Positions 26,740 to 37,195 are shown, numbered from the stretch's first letter. The stretch is DNA of 64,000 nt from Cucumis sativus (GCF_000004075.3 NC_026661.2:620001-684000); one strand, 5' to 3'. Notes: generated by a model not told the origin, from the letters alone. Numbers and translations: made by a program.

Positions 26740-27290
26740 TCCATGTAAAATGGAGAATGTGCTGATCTCTCTATGATGCTCAAAATTTTATTTTAAGTAA
26801 AATAATCTTTGAACAGCACTTAAGCTATGGCAATGTCTTTACATTGGATCATGAAGAGAATTAAATAGGTGATATCCTTCTCAGTAGGTCCCCCTTCCTT
26901 TAATTGGGGTGTTTTTGTGGGCTGGTTTTTTCTTGTACGCCGTTGTATTCTTTCATTTTTTCTCAATAAAAGTTGTGATTTCTCATAAAAAAACGAAGAG
27001 AACTAAATAATAAAAAATTAGGAGAAAAAGGAAGAAAGTGTTCTCTTGTTAGCACCGAGAGTCTTGACTTCTATCTCATTCAATGAATGTTCTACAAAGA
27101 ATGGTGAAACATATTATTTTGTTTTTTAACACTGAACTGAAGTGGTAGGCTCAATACTTTGGACAGTTCATATATCTCGAGTTGAACAATTGATGTGCCT
27201 TTCTAGTTATCAGTGTTCTATTTTTATAGATTGAGTGGAAGATAGGACACATCAAACTACAGGCTTTTGTGGGAATTGGGGTATTGAACT
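26740..27290. repeat. Diverged duplicate of the 48.79-49.17 kb flank
   Basis: This stretch shares phrases in the same order with 48.79-49.17 kb: catgtaaaatggagaatg, then ctcattcaatgaatgt (written cattcaatgaatgtc there), then actgaact(g/a)aa(g/a)tggt, and a 'gataggaca ... acaggctt(t/g)tgtggga' phrase. This points to an old duplication that placed a SAUR unit flank at both sites. A LINE tail is inserted within it at 26880-26996. Confidence 0.5.
26880..26996 (+). mobile_element. LINE 3' end (5'-truncated)
   Basis: The sequence reads as an L1-type plant LINE tail: a TTGTACGCCGTTGTATTCTT segment, then ctcaataaaagttgtgat and a short A-run (ataaaaaaac). Only about 0.1 kb is left. No reverse transcriptase domain is present. 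Confidence 0.5.
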
Positions 27291-27329
27291 TTAATTTGAG
27301 AAAAATACTTCGTTTAGAAGTGCTATAGT

Positions 27330-27475
27330 ACTAATATTGAGTTACTTTATTATATTGTCTTTTATGGTCTTTTTATGCTCTCCTACTTAGGCCACTCTTG
27401 TACACATGTATATAAATATCTTTATAGTGAATACAATAAACAATCCAGATTCTCTCAAACCTAGGAGTTCTACAA
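27330..27475 (+). mobile_element. LTR-like fragment (probably copia)
   Basis: A gtatataaatatc box followed by gaatacaataaaca and a CT-rich stretch resembles the U3/R/U5 part of a plant LTR. No internal region or partner LTR is seen. An old fragment. Confidence 0.3.
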
Positions 27476-27489
27476 GAAGCTTTTGGATG

Positions 27490-27515
27490 ATATATATATA
27501 TATATATATATATAT
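27490..27515. repeat. (TA)n microsatellite at a LINE tail
   Basis: About 12 TA units sit where the poly-A tail of the adjacent minus-strand LINE fragment would be expected. Confidence 0.85.
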
Positions 27516-27770
27516 GAACAAGAAACAAGCTTCTTCATTAAGATAGTGAAATGAGACTATGACTCGAAGTACAAGAGATACTAAATATGGAAGGATTTAG
27601 AATTAGCAGGTGCACCCAGACATCTCAACTAAGTGAACACCCCCTTACTCCCTTAACACCATCATCATCTCCAAGAAGAACTAAAACAAATAGACTTAAA
27701 TTAAACAAAACAATACAATTTAATACAGCCCGGCCATTACAAGTTTATTCTTCTTTTTTTTTCTTTTAAG
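27516..27770 (-). mobile_element. LINE 3' end, minus strand
   Basis: Read on the minus strand, 27516-27580 parallels the 3' end of the LINE at 29.0-31.2 kb: a TTGTAC(TT)...GAG(TC/CA) segment, then TCTCATTTCA, then TTAATGAAGA(A/G)GCT just before the tail. No coding domain remains. Confidence 0.5.
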
Positions 27771-28487
27771 TTCATAATCCTAACAGACTCTAAAAGCATA
27801 ATACAACCTTAATTTGAAAAACCAAACATGTCAAAATAAAATACTAAAAGACTGATGCTACTACCATCTGAGTACAGTGTAACCAGCCTCGACTCATAGT
27901 AAAAAATTGCAGTTACTTTGATCAGTAATATTAGTGCTCCGGGGAGAAGTTGGCTGGAGTAGTATGCAAAAGCCTTGGAAAGAGAGCTCCACATGGATGC
28001 ATTCGATTGAGTGGTTTCAAGTCCGGAGAACCAAGGAGTTTCTTTGTCATGGAAACCTCTTTAGTTTCTTTCTGATGTATACCAAATGAGAGAATTTTAT
28101 TGAATATCAAAAGTTGTGAATACAAGAAGACAAATACTTTATTTTTAGCGAAAACGAACTAATCCTAATCCTAATAAACCAAAGAAGCTAATCTTAATCC
28201 TAATAACTAGTGGATTTGACCATAATATCCTATTCCTACTACATCACTTTTAAACTATATATTTGCCACTGCCAGTTCCACAAAAGTTGTGGATTTTTCT
28301 TGAGTTTTGGCCCCACCAAAATCTGCAATACGTTGTCTCTAAAAAATCTTCCAAAAACCCAGGTGATGTTGAAGTAATTGAAGAAAGAATGCCAGCAAGT
28401 TTGAGCATAGCAGCAGTTGAAGAAAACGTACTGAAGATCTTCCCATTCTCCTTTACAAAGTGCACAAATATTTAGAGATAAGTAACG
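27771..28487. other. Mosaic of transposon scraps
   Basis: No host gene is seen. Around 28075-28240 the minus strand reads like a copia-type LTR (TATTCAATAAAATTCTCTCA preceded by TTGTATTCACA). At 28250-28365 the minus strand contains FWWGQNSRKIH, a phrase reminiscent of the distal reverse transcriptase region of plant LINEs. Both are short and weak. Confidence 0.35.
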
Positions 28488-28690
28488 TGAGGTCTATTAG
28501 AAATAATGGGTTTAGGTCATGTTAAAAGCCAAAGGGTAGTTATGTAATTTATTTTGCCCTGTTTTTTATTATGTTAATTAGGCTCGTGTTGCCTATAAAT
28601 ACTTCCCCTCTGTACCTGTATGAGTATTAGAAAATAATAAAATTATTAGCACCGTGGTTTTTCTCCCGGGTAAAATTATGTTCGTTCTTC
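28488..28690 (+). mobile_element. Copia-type LTR fragment
   Basis: A tataaatac box (about 28593), gaaaataataaaattatt, and then accgtggtttttctcccggg, a phrase common near the end of copia-type LTRs in dicots. No internal domain follows. A solo or truncated LTR, old. Confidence 0.45.
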
Positions 28691-28839
28691 GTCTCTACTT
28701 TCAATAAGGTCGATTTCTTATGTAAAACAGTGGAACAGTTTAATAGCCCAAATGACAGTGTCCATATGGCAATATTGACTCTCCAAGGGCTTTTAGACTT
28801 CCACGACGCCTTCCTTAAGGTTTGATCAATTGGTGAAGC

Positions 28840-28935
28840 CATGAGGGCAATTTCTATGGTAGATTTATGAGTATTAACCTCACTTGAATCAAGTGATAAT
28901 CTAATCAATCCAGCTTCTTGATGAGACGTCTTCAA
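28840..28935. repeat. Fragment of the conserved intergenic block of the SAUR array
   Basis: The stretch 'gtagatttatgagtatta' followed by a cctcacttgaatcaagtg phrase and cagcttcttgatgaga matches the block between SAUR units at 33.6, 50.35 and 52.44 kb. It suggests a SAUR unit once extended here before the neighbouring LINE inserted. Confidence 0.55.
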
Positions 28936-29012
28936 AATGTTGTTAATCATTGTCTCATCATCTTACTAATTGTTCCACTTTCATACTGACCTTCAACTAA
29001 AAATTTCTTGAT

Positions 29013-31192
29013 TTGGAGAAGGGAAGGTTTTCTCTCTCCTCTCCCCTCTCCCCTCTCCCATCCTCTCACTTCTCTCACCCCCTCGGTCTCTCTTCTTTTC
29101 CGATTAGCAGCTTCTGGCAGCCTTCTTTTTTCCATTCAAACAGGTCCAAGGCCCTCTCAAGCTACTTCTCAGCTCACAAAATAAAACATGGAGGTTCAGA
29201 TTTGCAAGATTAACGACTCCTATTTCTGCATATGGTTTGAAGAGGGTAAATTTTTCATGGAAGATGTAGAATATAAAAAATCCTTGCCATTAGTCAAGCT
29301 CCACTTAGTCTGGTTTGTGGATCGAATTTCGGAGCTCCTTCAAGGGCAGAGTTCCTCTTTCTTCATTCAGAGGGCTAAGGATATGGTTGGGGTTGTGAAG
29401 ATTACTAAATTTTTAGGCAATACAGAATGGGTGATGAGATGTATCGTTTGGCTTGAAACCGGTGGACGTGATATACCAATGGGTTTGAAATTTAGTTCAC
29501 ACTTGACACTCCAATTGATCCATCTCAGAAGAAAAGGAAAAGCTGATTTTGTCTCCCCATTCAGTGTAACTAGTGAGGAAATTTGACCAGGTTGAGAAAC
29601 CAGATGAACTAGAAAAGCAGAGACCAAAGGAACCAATAAAAGTTGATTTGAATGCTCCCGTTTCAGTGTGAGGAAGAACTGGAAGTTGAACAACAAGCGT
29701 TGGATCATTTATCTCAAGTTCAGTTTTGTGAAGTACCAGCCCATCCAGAGTCATTTGTAACTGAATGTTATCTGATTTTGGATTTATATCCAGCAGCATC
29801 CTTTGCTAGAGTGAAGATTATTTGAGAACAAAAATCGTGTCATGGAACACGAAAGGTTTGAAAGACCCATCAAAGAGATTGGCTCTCAAAAGATTCTTGA
29901 AGTCACATAATCTGGATCTGGTGTTAATTCAAGAATCCAAAAAGATGATTTTGATTTGAGTTTCATCAAATCAATTTGGAGTTCCAAAGATGTAGGATGA
30001 GCTTTTGTGGAATCAGATGGTTTGTCAGGAGGTTTGTTGACCATGTGGGATTTGGACAAGATAACCGTAACTGAAGCTTTGAACGGAGACTACTCTTTGA
30101 CAGTTAAATGCGTTACTCTGTGAAATTTTTTTGTTGGGTTACGAACGTGTAAGGTCCTAATGACTATAAGGAGAGGAAATTCCTTTGGCCCGAGTACTCT
30201 TTCTTTCAGGCTGTTGTTCACTAGCTTGGTCTATGGGGAAGATTTTAACATCACAAGATTACTCAAGATTTGACGACAATGTTAAAGCATTTATAGAGGA
30301 AGAAGCTGAGGTGTCTTCGGATGCTGCCATAACTGGGGACGAAGATGACAAGATTACGAGCTTGTTTGATAGTTAAATAGATGATAGGGTCAATGCTAGT
30401 GCCCTGAGTACTCAAGATGAAACAAGCAGACTTGATATGATGCCAATTTACAGCTTCAACAATAAGAATGGGAAGTGTTTGGAGAAACTAATTATTTGGA
30501 AGGAAGACAATTTTGGAATGAGAGTAATAAAAAACTATGATGGGTGTGCTTACTATGAGGGTAAGCAATGAAGTGTTCGAAAAGGCCGTGCTTCAGGGGT
30601 TTTTAACAAGAAAAAGCTGTTTCGCTAGTCATCCTTGAACGTGACTTTGGTAAACTATTTTTGAAAGTTTTGTCTTCAGAAAATGCTACGTTAAATGGCC
30701 TGCCCCTTCAACCAAGGCTTAGAAGTATTCTCCAAGATTGGTACCTCAGTTGTGCATCAGAAGTCATGGTAGCAGTTTGTCAGCTTGGGTAGTTAACGTT
30801 TTTACGAATCAGATGTTCTTTAGATGGTTTTGAGTTAGCTAGCTAAGCTCTTTCATTTTCGGTCTTCTTGAGATGCATCTTCTTAAAGCTCTTTAAAGAT
30901 TACTTCTTTCATGGTTATGATTTTTTTTGGAGCACATTTGTTTCGTTTTCCAGCATTTCATTTGTATTGAATTTTTTAAGTTGCTGTTTTGATCTTTTTT
31001 CTGCCTGGTTTGGAGTTTGTTAAGCTCTTGGGCCTCGTTTTGTTTGTCCGTGTATTTGGATTCTGGATTCTTTGTCCCTTAGAGATTCTAGCTCTTTGTA
31101 TGAATTTTTTGTACTTTGAGCATTAGTCTCATTTCATTATATTAATGAAGAGGCTCCTTTCCATTTCAAAAAAAAAAAAAAAAAAAAAAAAA
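29013..31192 (+). mobile_element. L1-type LINE, internally deleted, with poly-A tail
   Basis: A non-LTR retrotransposon remnant in plus orientation. A CT-rich leader (29020-29100) precedes an ORF1-like frame (29188-29586, 132 residues, start MEVQICKI). At about 29825 the ORF2 endonuclease begins (VSWNTKGLKDPSKRLALKRF, then LDLVLIQESKK), and further endonuclease pieces reach GEDFNITR near 30240, with stops and frame changes in between. The reverse transcriptase is missing and what follows is a 3' UTR ending in cattatattaatgaagaggc and about 24 A residues (31168-31192). A candidate target duplication is tcttgatt(t)gga at 29006-29016 and directly after the tail at 31193. At about 2.2 kb it is far short of a full L1, so internal deletion is likely. 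Confidence 0.8.
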
Positions 31193-31729
31193 TCTTGATT
31201 GGATACTCACCTTCCTTAGATCTTGTGTAAAACATCGTACAGATCTTGAAACAGTTTGGTACTTGGAAATCATAATATTAACTAAATCATTAAAGATGAA
31301 TAGAAGAAAACTTAGACCGTCTTTCATCATCTTTTGAATGAAACTTCTAGTAAATAGAAACAGGCCAGCTTAAAACGTTGCATCGGATTTTAAGTACTAC
31401 TTGATTTCTGGTGAAGCAAAATCAAGAGGTCTATTTACTGATCTTAAAATGCATAACTAATCAGAAAATGTGGGAGAGAAGAGATAGAAGAAGGATATTC
31501 CAGCCAATAGAAGAGATAGAAGAAGGATATTCCAGCCAATAGTATAATTAAAATAGTTTTATCATCCAATTTCATTGAAGAAAAGAATTATGAACCCTAT
31601 ACAACAGTATCAATTGAAAGAATCAAGCACTTTCATTCAAAAATATTATGTCTACATTCTGTGAATCGGTGCTATTCTAATCCTTTTTCTGTTCTACCTA
31701 GACTAAATTAATCCTTCTGGTTCATGATT
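31193..31729. other. 3' flank of the SAUR at 31730
   Basis: No gene. It contains the 32-bp tandem duplication at 31481-31544 and, from about 31560, the 'catccaatttcattgaagaaaag' type 3' flank shared with the other SAUR units (compare 38.9 kb). Confidence 0.6.
31481..31544. repeat. 32-bp tandem duplication
   Basis: Two adjacent copies of a 32-bp unit starting gagatagaagaaggatattc, with a single difference near the end (atagaa against atagta). It looks recent. Confidence 0.9.
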
Positions 31730-32020
31730 TCAGCTTTGTGTGAGACTGAGAAAAATTGCTTCACTGCAAGGAATTGTGATGCCACCCATTGAATGATCAT
31801 ATCCAAACTCTTCTTCTGCTTGACTTAATAAATCTTGAAATGAAGGTTGGTTCAAGCAAGATAGCGGGATGACGAAACGCCTCTTCTGTGTCTCACCAAC
31901 ATAAACTGTAAAGTAGCCCTTTGGAACATCTACAACCGTTGGAGATGCTCCATTTCTCATTGTTGAAGAACGCTGAAAACTTTGCTTAGCATGAACAATA
32001 CTAGGCAAGCGGAAACCCAT
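31730..32020 (-). CDS. SAUR protein, array member
   Basis: A 96-residue [23 protein letters not shown] leads into [13 protein letters not shown] (residues 31-43), [27 protein letters not shown] and ITIPCSEA, ending LSLTQS. The frame is open upstream, but the only longer start is TTG; the first ATG is at 32020 and begins the family-wide MGFRLP, so that start is chosen. Oddities: cysteine replaces the usual tyrosine in LSYLNQP, serine replaces proline in NHPMGG, and the C-terminus is four residues shorter than in the module genes. The TATA box lies at 32140-32150 (minus), 120-130 bp upstream, and the paired CACATG/CATGTG element at 32218-32270. Confidence 0.95.
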   Translation of the reverse strand: MGFRLPSIVHAKQSFQRSSTMRNGASPTVVDVPKGYFTVYVGETQKRRFVIPLSCLNQPSFQDLLSQAEEEFGYDHSMGGITIPCSEAIFLSLTQS

Positions 32021-32217
32021 GGTATTACAGTATTTTCCGAAAAGAACTGTGAGACCTTGGAAGGAACACAAAATTTGGAAATTTCTTTTGATAATAGAAA
32101 CGTGGAAGATGAGTTGATTTGTGAGCTCAACCTCATGATCTTTATATAGATGAAGGATAGTGACATTGGAGAAGAAGGAAGATAAGATTAAATGCTAAAT
32201 AGATATTAGCTCATACC

Positions 32218-32270
32218 TATCACATGTTGTGTTTTCCAAGCCATTATGACGATTTAATATTCATGTGATA
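32218..32270 (-). promoter_or_regulatory. CACATG...CATGTG inverted repeat upstream of a SAUR
   Basis: Arms tatcacatg (32218-32226) and catgtgata (32262-32270) form a perfect 9-bp inverted repeat around ttccaagccattatga. The arms carry CACATG/CATGTG, the E-box/PBE-box type site recognised by PIF and other bHLH factors. The element lies about 70-120 bp upstream of the TATA box of the gene at 31730. Confidence 0.6.
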
Positions 32271-32867
32271 AATGGCCAGTTAGATGAAAATGAGCAAGCA
32301 GAGTTGAATAAATTGCGATAAGTTTAGTAGCATCATCATCATGTACATGCTAGAAGCACCTCAAGCCTTTGTTGTCCGTGTGGTGAATCCATTCTATTTG
32401 CATTAAATAGTTATGTCTGCCATTTTTCTTCCATTAGAATGATTCCAGCTAAGAGAATTTGTTGGTTGTTGGTGTTAGTAGAGAATTCATAAAATTCTTA
32501 AGCACGGATATAGCGGTACAGGTGAAACTTGGAGGTACAAAGAATGTGAAATAGTACAGGATAGAAATAGAACAGAGATTCCATTGTTAGCATTTGTTTG
32601 AATCTAAGAAACAAGCATTCATAACAAGAGAATTGAATAGCCATAATTTTTTAACTATTCTACTTGACTAGCTATGTTTTCATTTGTATGACATCAAATT
32701 GCAGGACATTTGGAGTATTGATTACTTGGTGAAGGATAATTTCTAATGTGGAAGGCTTTGCTTTCTGTCACACCTGTATCTTCTTGAGCCATCATATCTA
32801 CATTATCTCACTCAAGACCCAAAAGTTTTAAGCTAATAGTTAAAGACATTTAATGTTATATCGTTTA
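32271..32867. other. Distal upstream region of the SAUR at 31730
   Basis: No gene. The 'atttgttggttgttggtgttag' phrase near 32458 recurs upstream of other array genes (for example 47.24 and 53.89 kb), so this is unit flank rather than unique sequence. Confidence 0.5.
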
Positions 32868-33110
32868 ACATAGACACTATCTTTGCTGAGAATTGTGCAG
32901 CCTCCCATTGAACGATCATATCCAAATTCCTTTCTCTGCCTTATCAAACAACTTTTGTTACAACAGCTAATTCGAGTAATACCGCTTTTTTTGCTTCTCT
33001 CCAACATAGACTGGAATTTACCCATTTGGAACATGATTGGACAGGAAAGAAGATTCAACAACATTTGAAGCTTTGGCAAAAGATATCTTCGACATGATGA
33101 CAGGGTATAT
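32868..33110 (-). pseudogene. SAUR pseudogene P0 (P-type paralogue)
   Basis: A badly decayed SAUR copy. On the minus strand fragments of the domain survive in different frames: an IPVYVGE-like block near 33010 (accaacatagactgga on the plus strand reads SLCWRE in the other frame), and EFGYDRSMGG near 32910. Frameshifts and stop codons separate them and no full frame exists. The 5' flank (tcttgatcttcaattctgt) matches the 5' flank of P1-P3, so this belongs to the same P lineage. It lies about 1 kb downstream of the SAUR at 34157. Confidence 0.75.
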
Positions 33111-34156
33111 TTGCATCTCTTGATCTTCAATTCTGTGCAAGAAAATTTAAACTTTACACCGAAAGATTCCATAGAAATATAGAATCATATAATATGATTC
33201 TACAAAATCTACAAATGTGGATTCCACTGCAGGTGAACAGGGGAAACATATGACAAGAGGTTACTACATGAATTTGTAGTCAAATTGATGAACGTTGAAC
33301 AGTGGTTGTGAATGTATTTTTGTTGGCAAACATAGTATCTACTGTACAGGCATTCCAAAATTAACATCCTAAAAGGGACCCCACTTCAAATACAGCTAGG
33401 GAAAAATGTTGCATTCTATTTTTATTATTTATGTATAGCACATGCTTCTGTTTTCTGACTTATCATCAATAGGATGGTTTTCATTAGTAGTGTATGCTGG
33501 TAGGTGAACAATTTCAGCTGCCATTAATTGTTAAAGAAACCTACATGGATCCCACTAATGCTATTGTAAATTTATGAGTGCTAACCTCATTTGAGTCAGG
33601 TGCTTAATCTGAAATCAGTACAGCTTCTTGATAAGACATTACAGTACCTGGATATTTAGTGCAAATGATCTCTTAAATAATAACAGCTTGAGTTAAAATT
33701 CTGGAAGAGCTTAAATTAGTATAAATTCATTGAAAGATCAGTTTCAATTTAGAAATTAGCTTGCCCCACAAATCTAAGCATACGGTAAATTTGTTAAATT
33801 GAACCATCTGGCTGAAAATTTTTGGTCAGTAAAATATTGTCCCCAAAATGTTTGCCATCGGAGATACTTCAGAAACCATTTAATATGAATAGGAAAAGCT
33901 TGGATGCCTTTGTTGACCTCTTTTCCACTTTTAAACTGAACAGAGAACAAATGTGAGGGGTAAGAGGAATGAAAAAAGAATTTTCCAACAAGTTGTATCA
34001 TCATCTAGCTTTAGTAATGAAAAGAATAAAGAACAACATAGAATAGTTTGAATGAATCGAGTTCTCTCATTGAAAAAGTGTTTACACTATGTATAAATTT
34101 TGCACTAATCTAGTCCTTTTCTATCCTATCTATTTCTAGATGGTAATCTCTCTACT
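33111..34156. other. Inter-unit DNA with the conserved intergenic block
   Basis: No gene. The block at about 33300-33650 (aaaagggacccc, then gcacatgcttctgttttctg, then aatttatgagtgctaacctc) recurs in every later module. From about 34020 the sequence is the 3' flank of the SAUR at 34157. Confidence 0.6.
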
Positions 34157-34459
34157 TTACAAGTCATACAAACTCTGAGTGAGATTTTGGAAAATTTCTT
34201 CACTACAAGGAATTGTGATGCCACCCATTGGATGATTGTATCCAAATTCTTCTTCTGCTTGACTCAACAAATCTTGAAAAGAAGGTTGGTTCAAGTAAGA
34301 TAGTGGGATGACAAAACGCTTCTTTTGTTCCTCACCGACATAAACGGTAAAATAACCCTTAGGAACATCGACAGCTTTTGGAGATTCTCCATTTCCTGTT
34401 GATGAAGATCGCTGAAGACTTTGCTTAGAAGTAACAATTCGAGGCAAACGGAAACCCAT
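34157..34459 (-). CDS. SAUR protein A1
   Basis: A 100-residue [24 protein letters not shown], core [14 protein letters not shown] (31-44), [31 protein letters not shown] and ITIPCSEE. The last 14 residues (ending LTQSLYDL) differ from those of A2 and A3, although the body and promoter are almost identical to them. The upstream in-frame extension would need a TTG start, so the ATG at 34459 is used. TATA box at about 34580-34588 (minus), 120 bp upstream, and a perfect 13-bp inverted repeat further up at 34641-34696. Expected role: auxin-induced promotion of cell expansion. Confidence 0.95.
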   Translation of the reverse strand: MGFRLPRIVTSKQSLQRSSSTGNGESPKAVDVPKGYFTVYVGEEQKKRFVIPLSYLNQPSFQDLLSQAEEEFGYNHPMGGITIPCSEEIFQNLTQSLYDL

Positions 34460-34640
34460 GTTGTAATATGTTCCAAGATTTGAAATATGAGACACAAAGG
34501 AATACAAAATTTTGAAATCTCTTTTGAGAGTTGGAATACGAAAAGACTCTTGTTGCTTGTGAATCCATAGAACATGACCTTTATATAGATCAAAGGAGGG
34601 AAAGATGAGACTGAACGCTAGAGAGACATTAGCTCATGAC

Positions 34641-34696
34641 ATATCACATGGATATGTCTTCCAAGCCTTTATGAGAATTTCAAATCCATGTGATAT
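34641..34696 (-). promoter_or_regulatory. 13-bp CACATG/CATGTG inverted repeat, SAUR A1
   Basis: Arms atatcacatggat (34641-34653) and atccatgtgatat (34684-34696) are exact reverse complements with a 30-bp spacer. The left arm is followed by atgtcttcc, which carries TGTCTT, close to the TGTCNN core bound by auxin response factors. It sits about 55-110 bp upstream of the TATA box. Confidence 0.7.
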
Positions 34697-36893
34697 ATGG
34701 TTATTCTGTATACCTTGTGTAGAAACATCCTGGCCTACGTATGTCTTTAGATAACAACTGGAGAGGTGAGTTACACAAATCTATAAAGCTTTGATAGGAT
34801 TATGGACATATTAGAGACACTCAAGACCTTGTTGTCCTGATAAAACAAATTTTAATTGACATTCAATAACATTGTCCATTACATTTTGCTCTAAGGGGAT
34901 AGATTTCAGCTAAGAAACTTTTCGGTCCTAAAGGTTTGGCTGAGAGATCGGAAAAATATCTAAAATGGATACCGTGGTACAACTAAAACATACGTACAAA
35001 TAGTGCTTAAACAGTAGTATCTAAAAGTAGAAGAGAAGTCTCATCCTTGGCAATTTATTTGTACCTTAGACCAATATCTTCCATTGAAATTGAATAGAAA
35101 CATTTTATCTACCTAATTTCAGAACACGTTCTTTCATTGAAATCAGTACATTCCCATGTCATGATCCCAGGTGACTGCAGAGCAATAAGAAATACTGGGT
35201 TTGCTTGTTCAAATCAATAGCTACTTTGAGAAAATTATTTTTCTTACTATATCTTGGTGCCTCTTTACTCTTTTGCCAATTTCATGCATCAATAAAAAGA
35301 AAGCTTTTTAATTTAAGACTACATATGAAAGTTCTTGAAAGAAAGAAAAAGCTTTTTTCCATGCTTATCGCTTCATAAATTCTCATTTATTTTTTTCACA
35401 TTCTCAAGATCTTTGCAATATTCAATTTAAGACTGCTGAACGAGTTGTCCTGAATCAGAACAGAAAGATCTGAAGTTATAATCATCAAGTGTATTGCCGT
35501 CTAAAAGTACAGCCTTTATCCTAGCTATGATTTTGTTAGTGCATTGATTTCCACAATAAAAATATCAACAAAAACTTTAAGAACTAAGCACTTTATGGAT
35601 TTTTCTTGGAATATACACCCTTTCCTTGAAATAGATAGCTATTGAGAATTAATGAAGTTGTAAACTGGCTGAAAATGGACAAACTGTTTTTTCTCTGATA
35701 TAAACAAGGTTTGTTGTAAACTTAAGTTTATAGAAAACAAAATAATTTTTGTTATGGTGAAAGATTTACGAGATCAAATGGTTTGCTTAATATTCCTGTC
35801 AGCTACCATAAATATGTGTTATCTGCAAGCCAAGGGAAGGTTTTGTGATATCCCAATTTTCAGGTATTTTCCAAATTATTGGATTTGTAAATTAAAGTTT
35901 AAGTATTTAGATTGTTTTATTTTGAAGAGATAATTCAATTTAAATTAAGTATACTTTAAATTTTGCAGAAATGTCTGGGGAGTTTTGACATCCTTCAAAG
36001 TTATTGTTGAAACCTTATTTACCGAAACAGATTTATTTCTTTGATTTTTGTAAGAAAGCTTGTGCATGCATGAATTAGCATCATTGTGCAATGTTAGAAA
36101 GGAGGGTCGTTCCATTTTCTACAACCTTTCTTTGAATTCATAAAGAACAAATTTCAAGTTTTTATTAAGAAAGGTTCTGTTTTATTTTAGTTAACATGAA
36201 CTGATCAACATGTCCGAATGGTTTACTTCTGAAACTTTTGCATAATGCAGACTGATTCGGATAAACAAAAAAGCTTCCTTCGGTCATTTATCAGATTAAA
36301 GTTAGTGTTCACATTGGATGCTACAAAATTGCATATGCAACAATACCTATTCTGTAGACAAGCTTTCAGCCTAAATAGCTTTAATGAGACTATTTCTCTT
36401 TCTCTGTAAGAAGTGGGGAGTTCATTTATCTATATATTTATTTTTTGCTGAGCTAAATCCAAAAGGTCACTGTTGAAAATTTATATTGAATGACAAAAGA
36501 AAAAGAAAAGGGAAAGAAAGCCTATTTGTGTCAGTAACAACAAGTTTCAACTTCCAGTTTCATTCAGGTCAATGTTTACAAGATATTATGGACCAATTCT
36601 AATCTGTTCACATTGAAATGTAGCTAGTTTGGTGGTTCGGATTGTTCATCGATGCGCCTCATGATTATCTTTGTTTTCTCTCACAGAGCACTTGAAGTGT
36701 TTACCAGAATCAGATGATTTCACAAGCCTAAAAACAATTTTGACTTTGGAAGCTTTACTTCAAGCTGCTCAAATCAAAATAACCAATTTTCTTTTCTGCA
36801 TATTTGCATCTTCTTAACCGATTTTTCGTTTTGTTGGCCACAGTAGTCAATCAGATATCGCAATTCCTCAGAAGAGAGGATTGTGCATCAATT
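34697..36893. other. Spacer between A1 and P1
   Basis: No gene. 34700-35130 is near-identical to the spacer of modules 2 and 3. About 35130-36085 is absent from module 2, and 35300-36745 is replaced by about 250 bp of other sequence in module 3. 36090-36890 matches module 2 again. The last part (36780-36890) is the 3' flank of P1. Confidence 0.65.
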
Positions 36894-37195
36894 TCACTTC
36901 TCTGCTAAAAAGAAAGTGAGATCAGCAAACGCTCTATCTCTGCAGGGAATTATGAGGCTTCCCATAGGATGATCATAACCAAATTCTTCCGCTGCCTTCC
37001 TAAGTAACTTTTGGAATAATGGCTCATTCAACTAAGATATCAGTACTACGTATCTTTCTTTTCGTTCCTCTCCAACATAGACTGGAATATGCCCTTTTGA
37101 AACTTTGTTGGATACCAAGGAAGACTTGGCATATTTTGAAGCTACTCGGTGAAATTTTTTCTTGACGTGGATTACACGAGTAGTCTAATAGCCAT
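36894..37195 (-). pseudogene. SAUR pseudogene P1
   Basis: A P-type SAUR that is almost readable. From the ATG at 37195 it starts MAIRLL, but a missing G compared with P2 and P3 (one base in the sixth codon region) shifts the frame into a stop. Downstream the correct frame runs through VSKGHIPVYVGEERKERYVV to an in-frame TAG just before [10 protein letters not shown], then [12 protein letters not shown] and IIPCRD, and a natural TGA at 36894-36896. So there are at least two lesions. Only 170 bp separate its ATG from the stop codon of B1 and no TATA box is seen at the usual distance. Confidence 0.85.

Noticed and set aside
28250-28465. Minus-strand frame of 71 codons with FWWGQNSRKIH
   Set aside because: As a gene it has no support; the phrase resembles a LINE fragment but is too short for a firm call.
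34291-34593. 100-codon frames overlapping the A genes in another frame (also 39200-39502 and 42977-43279)
   Set aside because: They recur only because the A gene and its promoter are duplicated; no domain and the SAUR frame is the conserved one.
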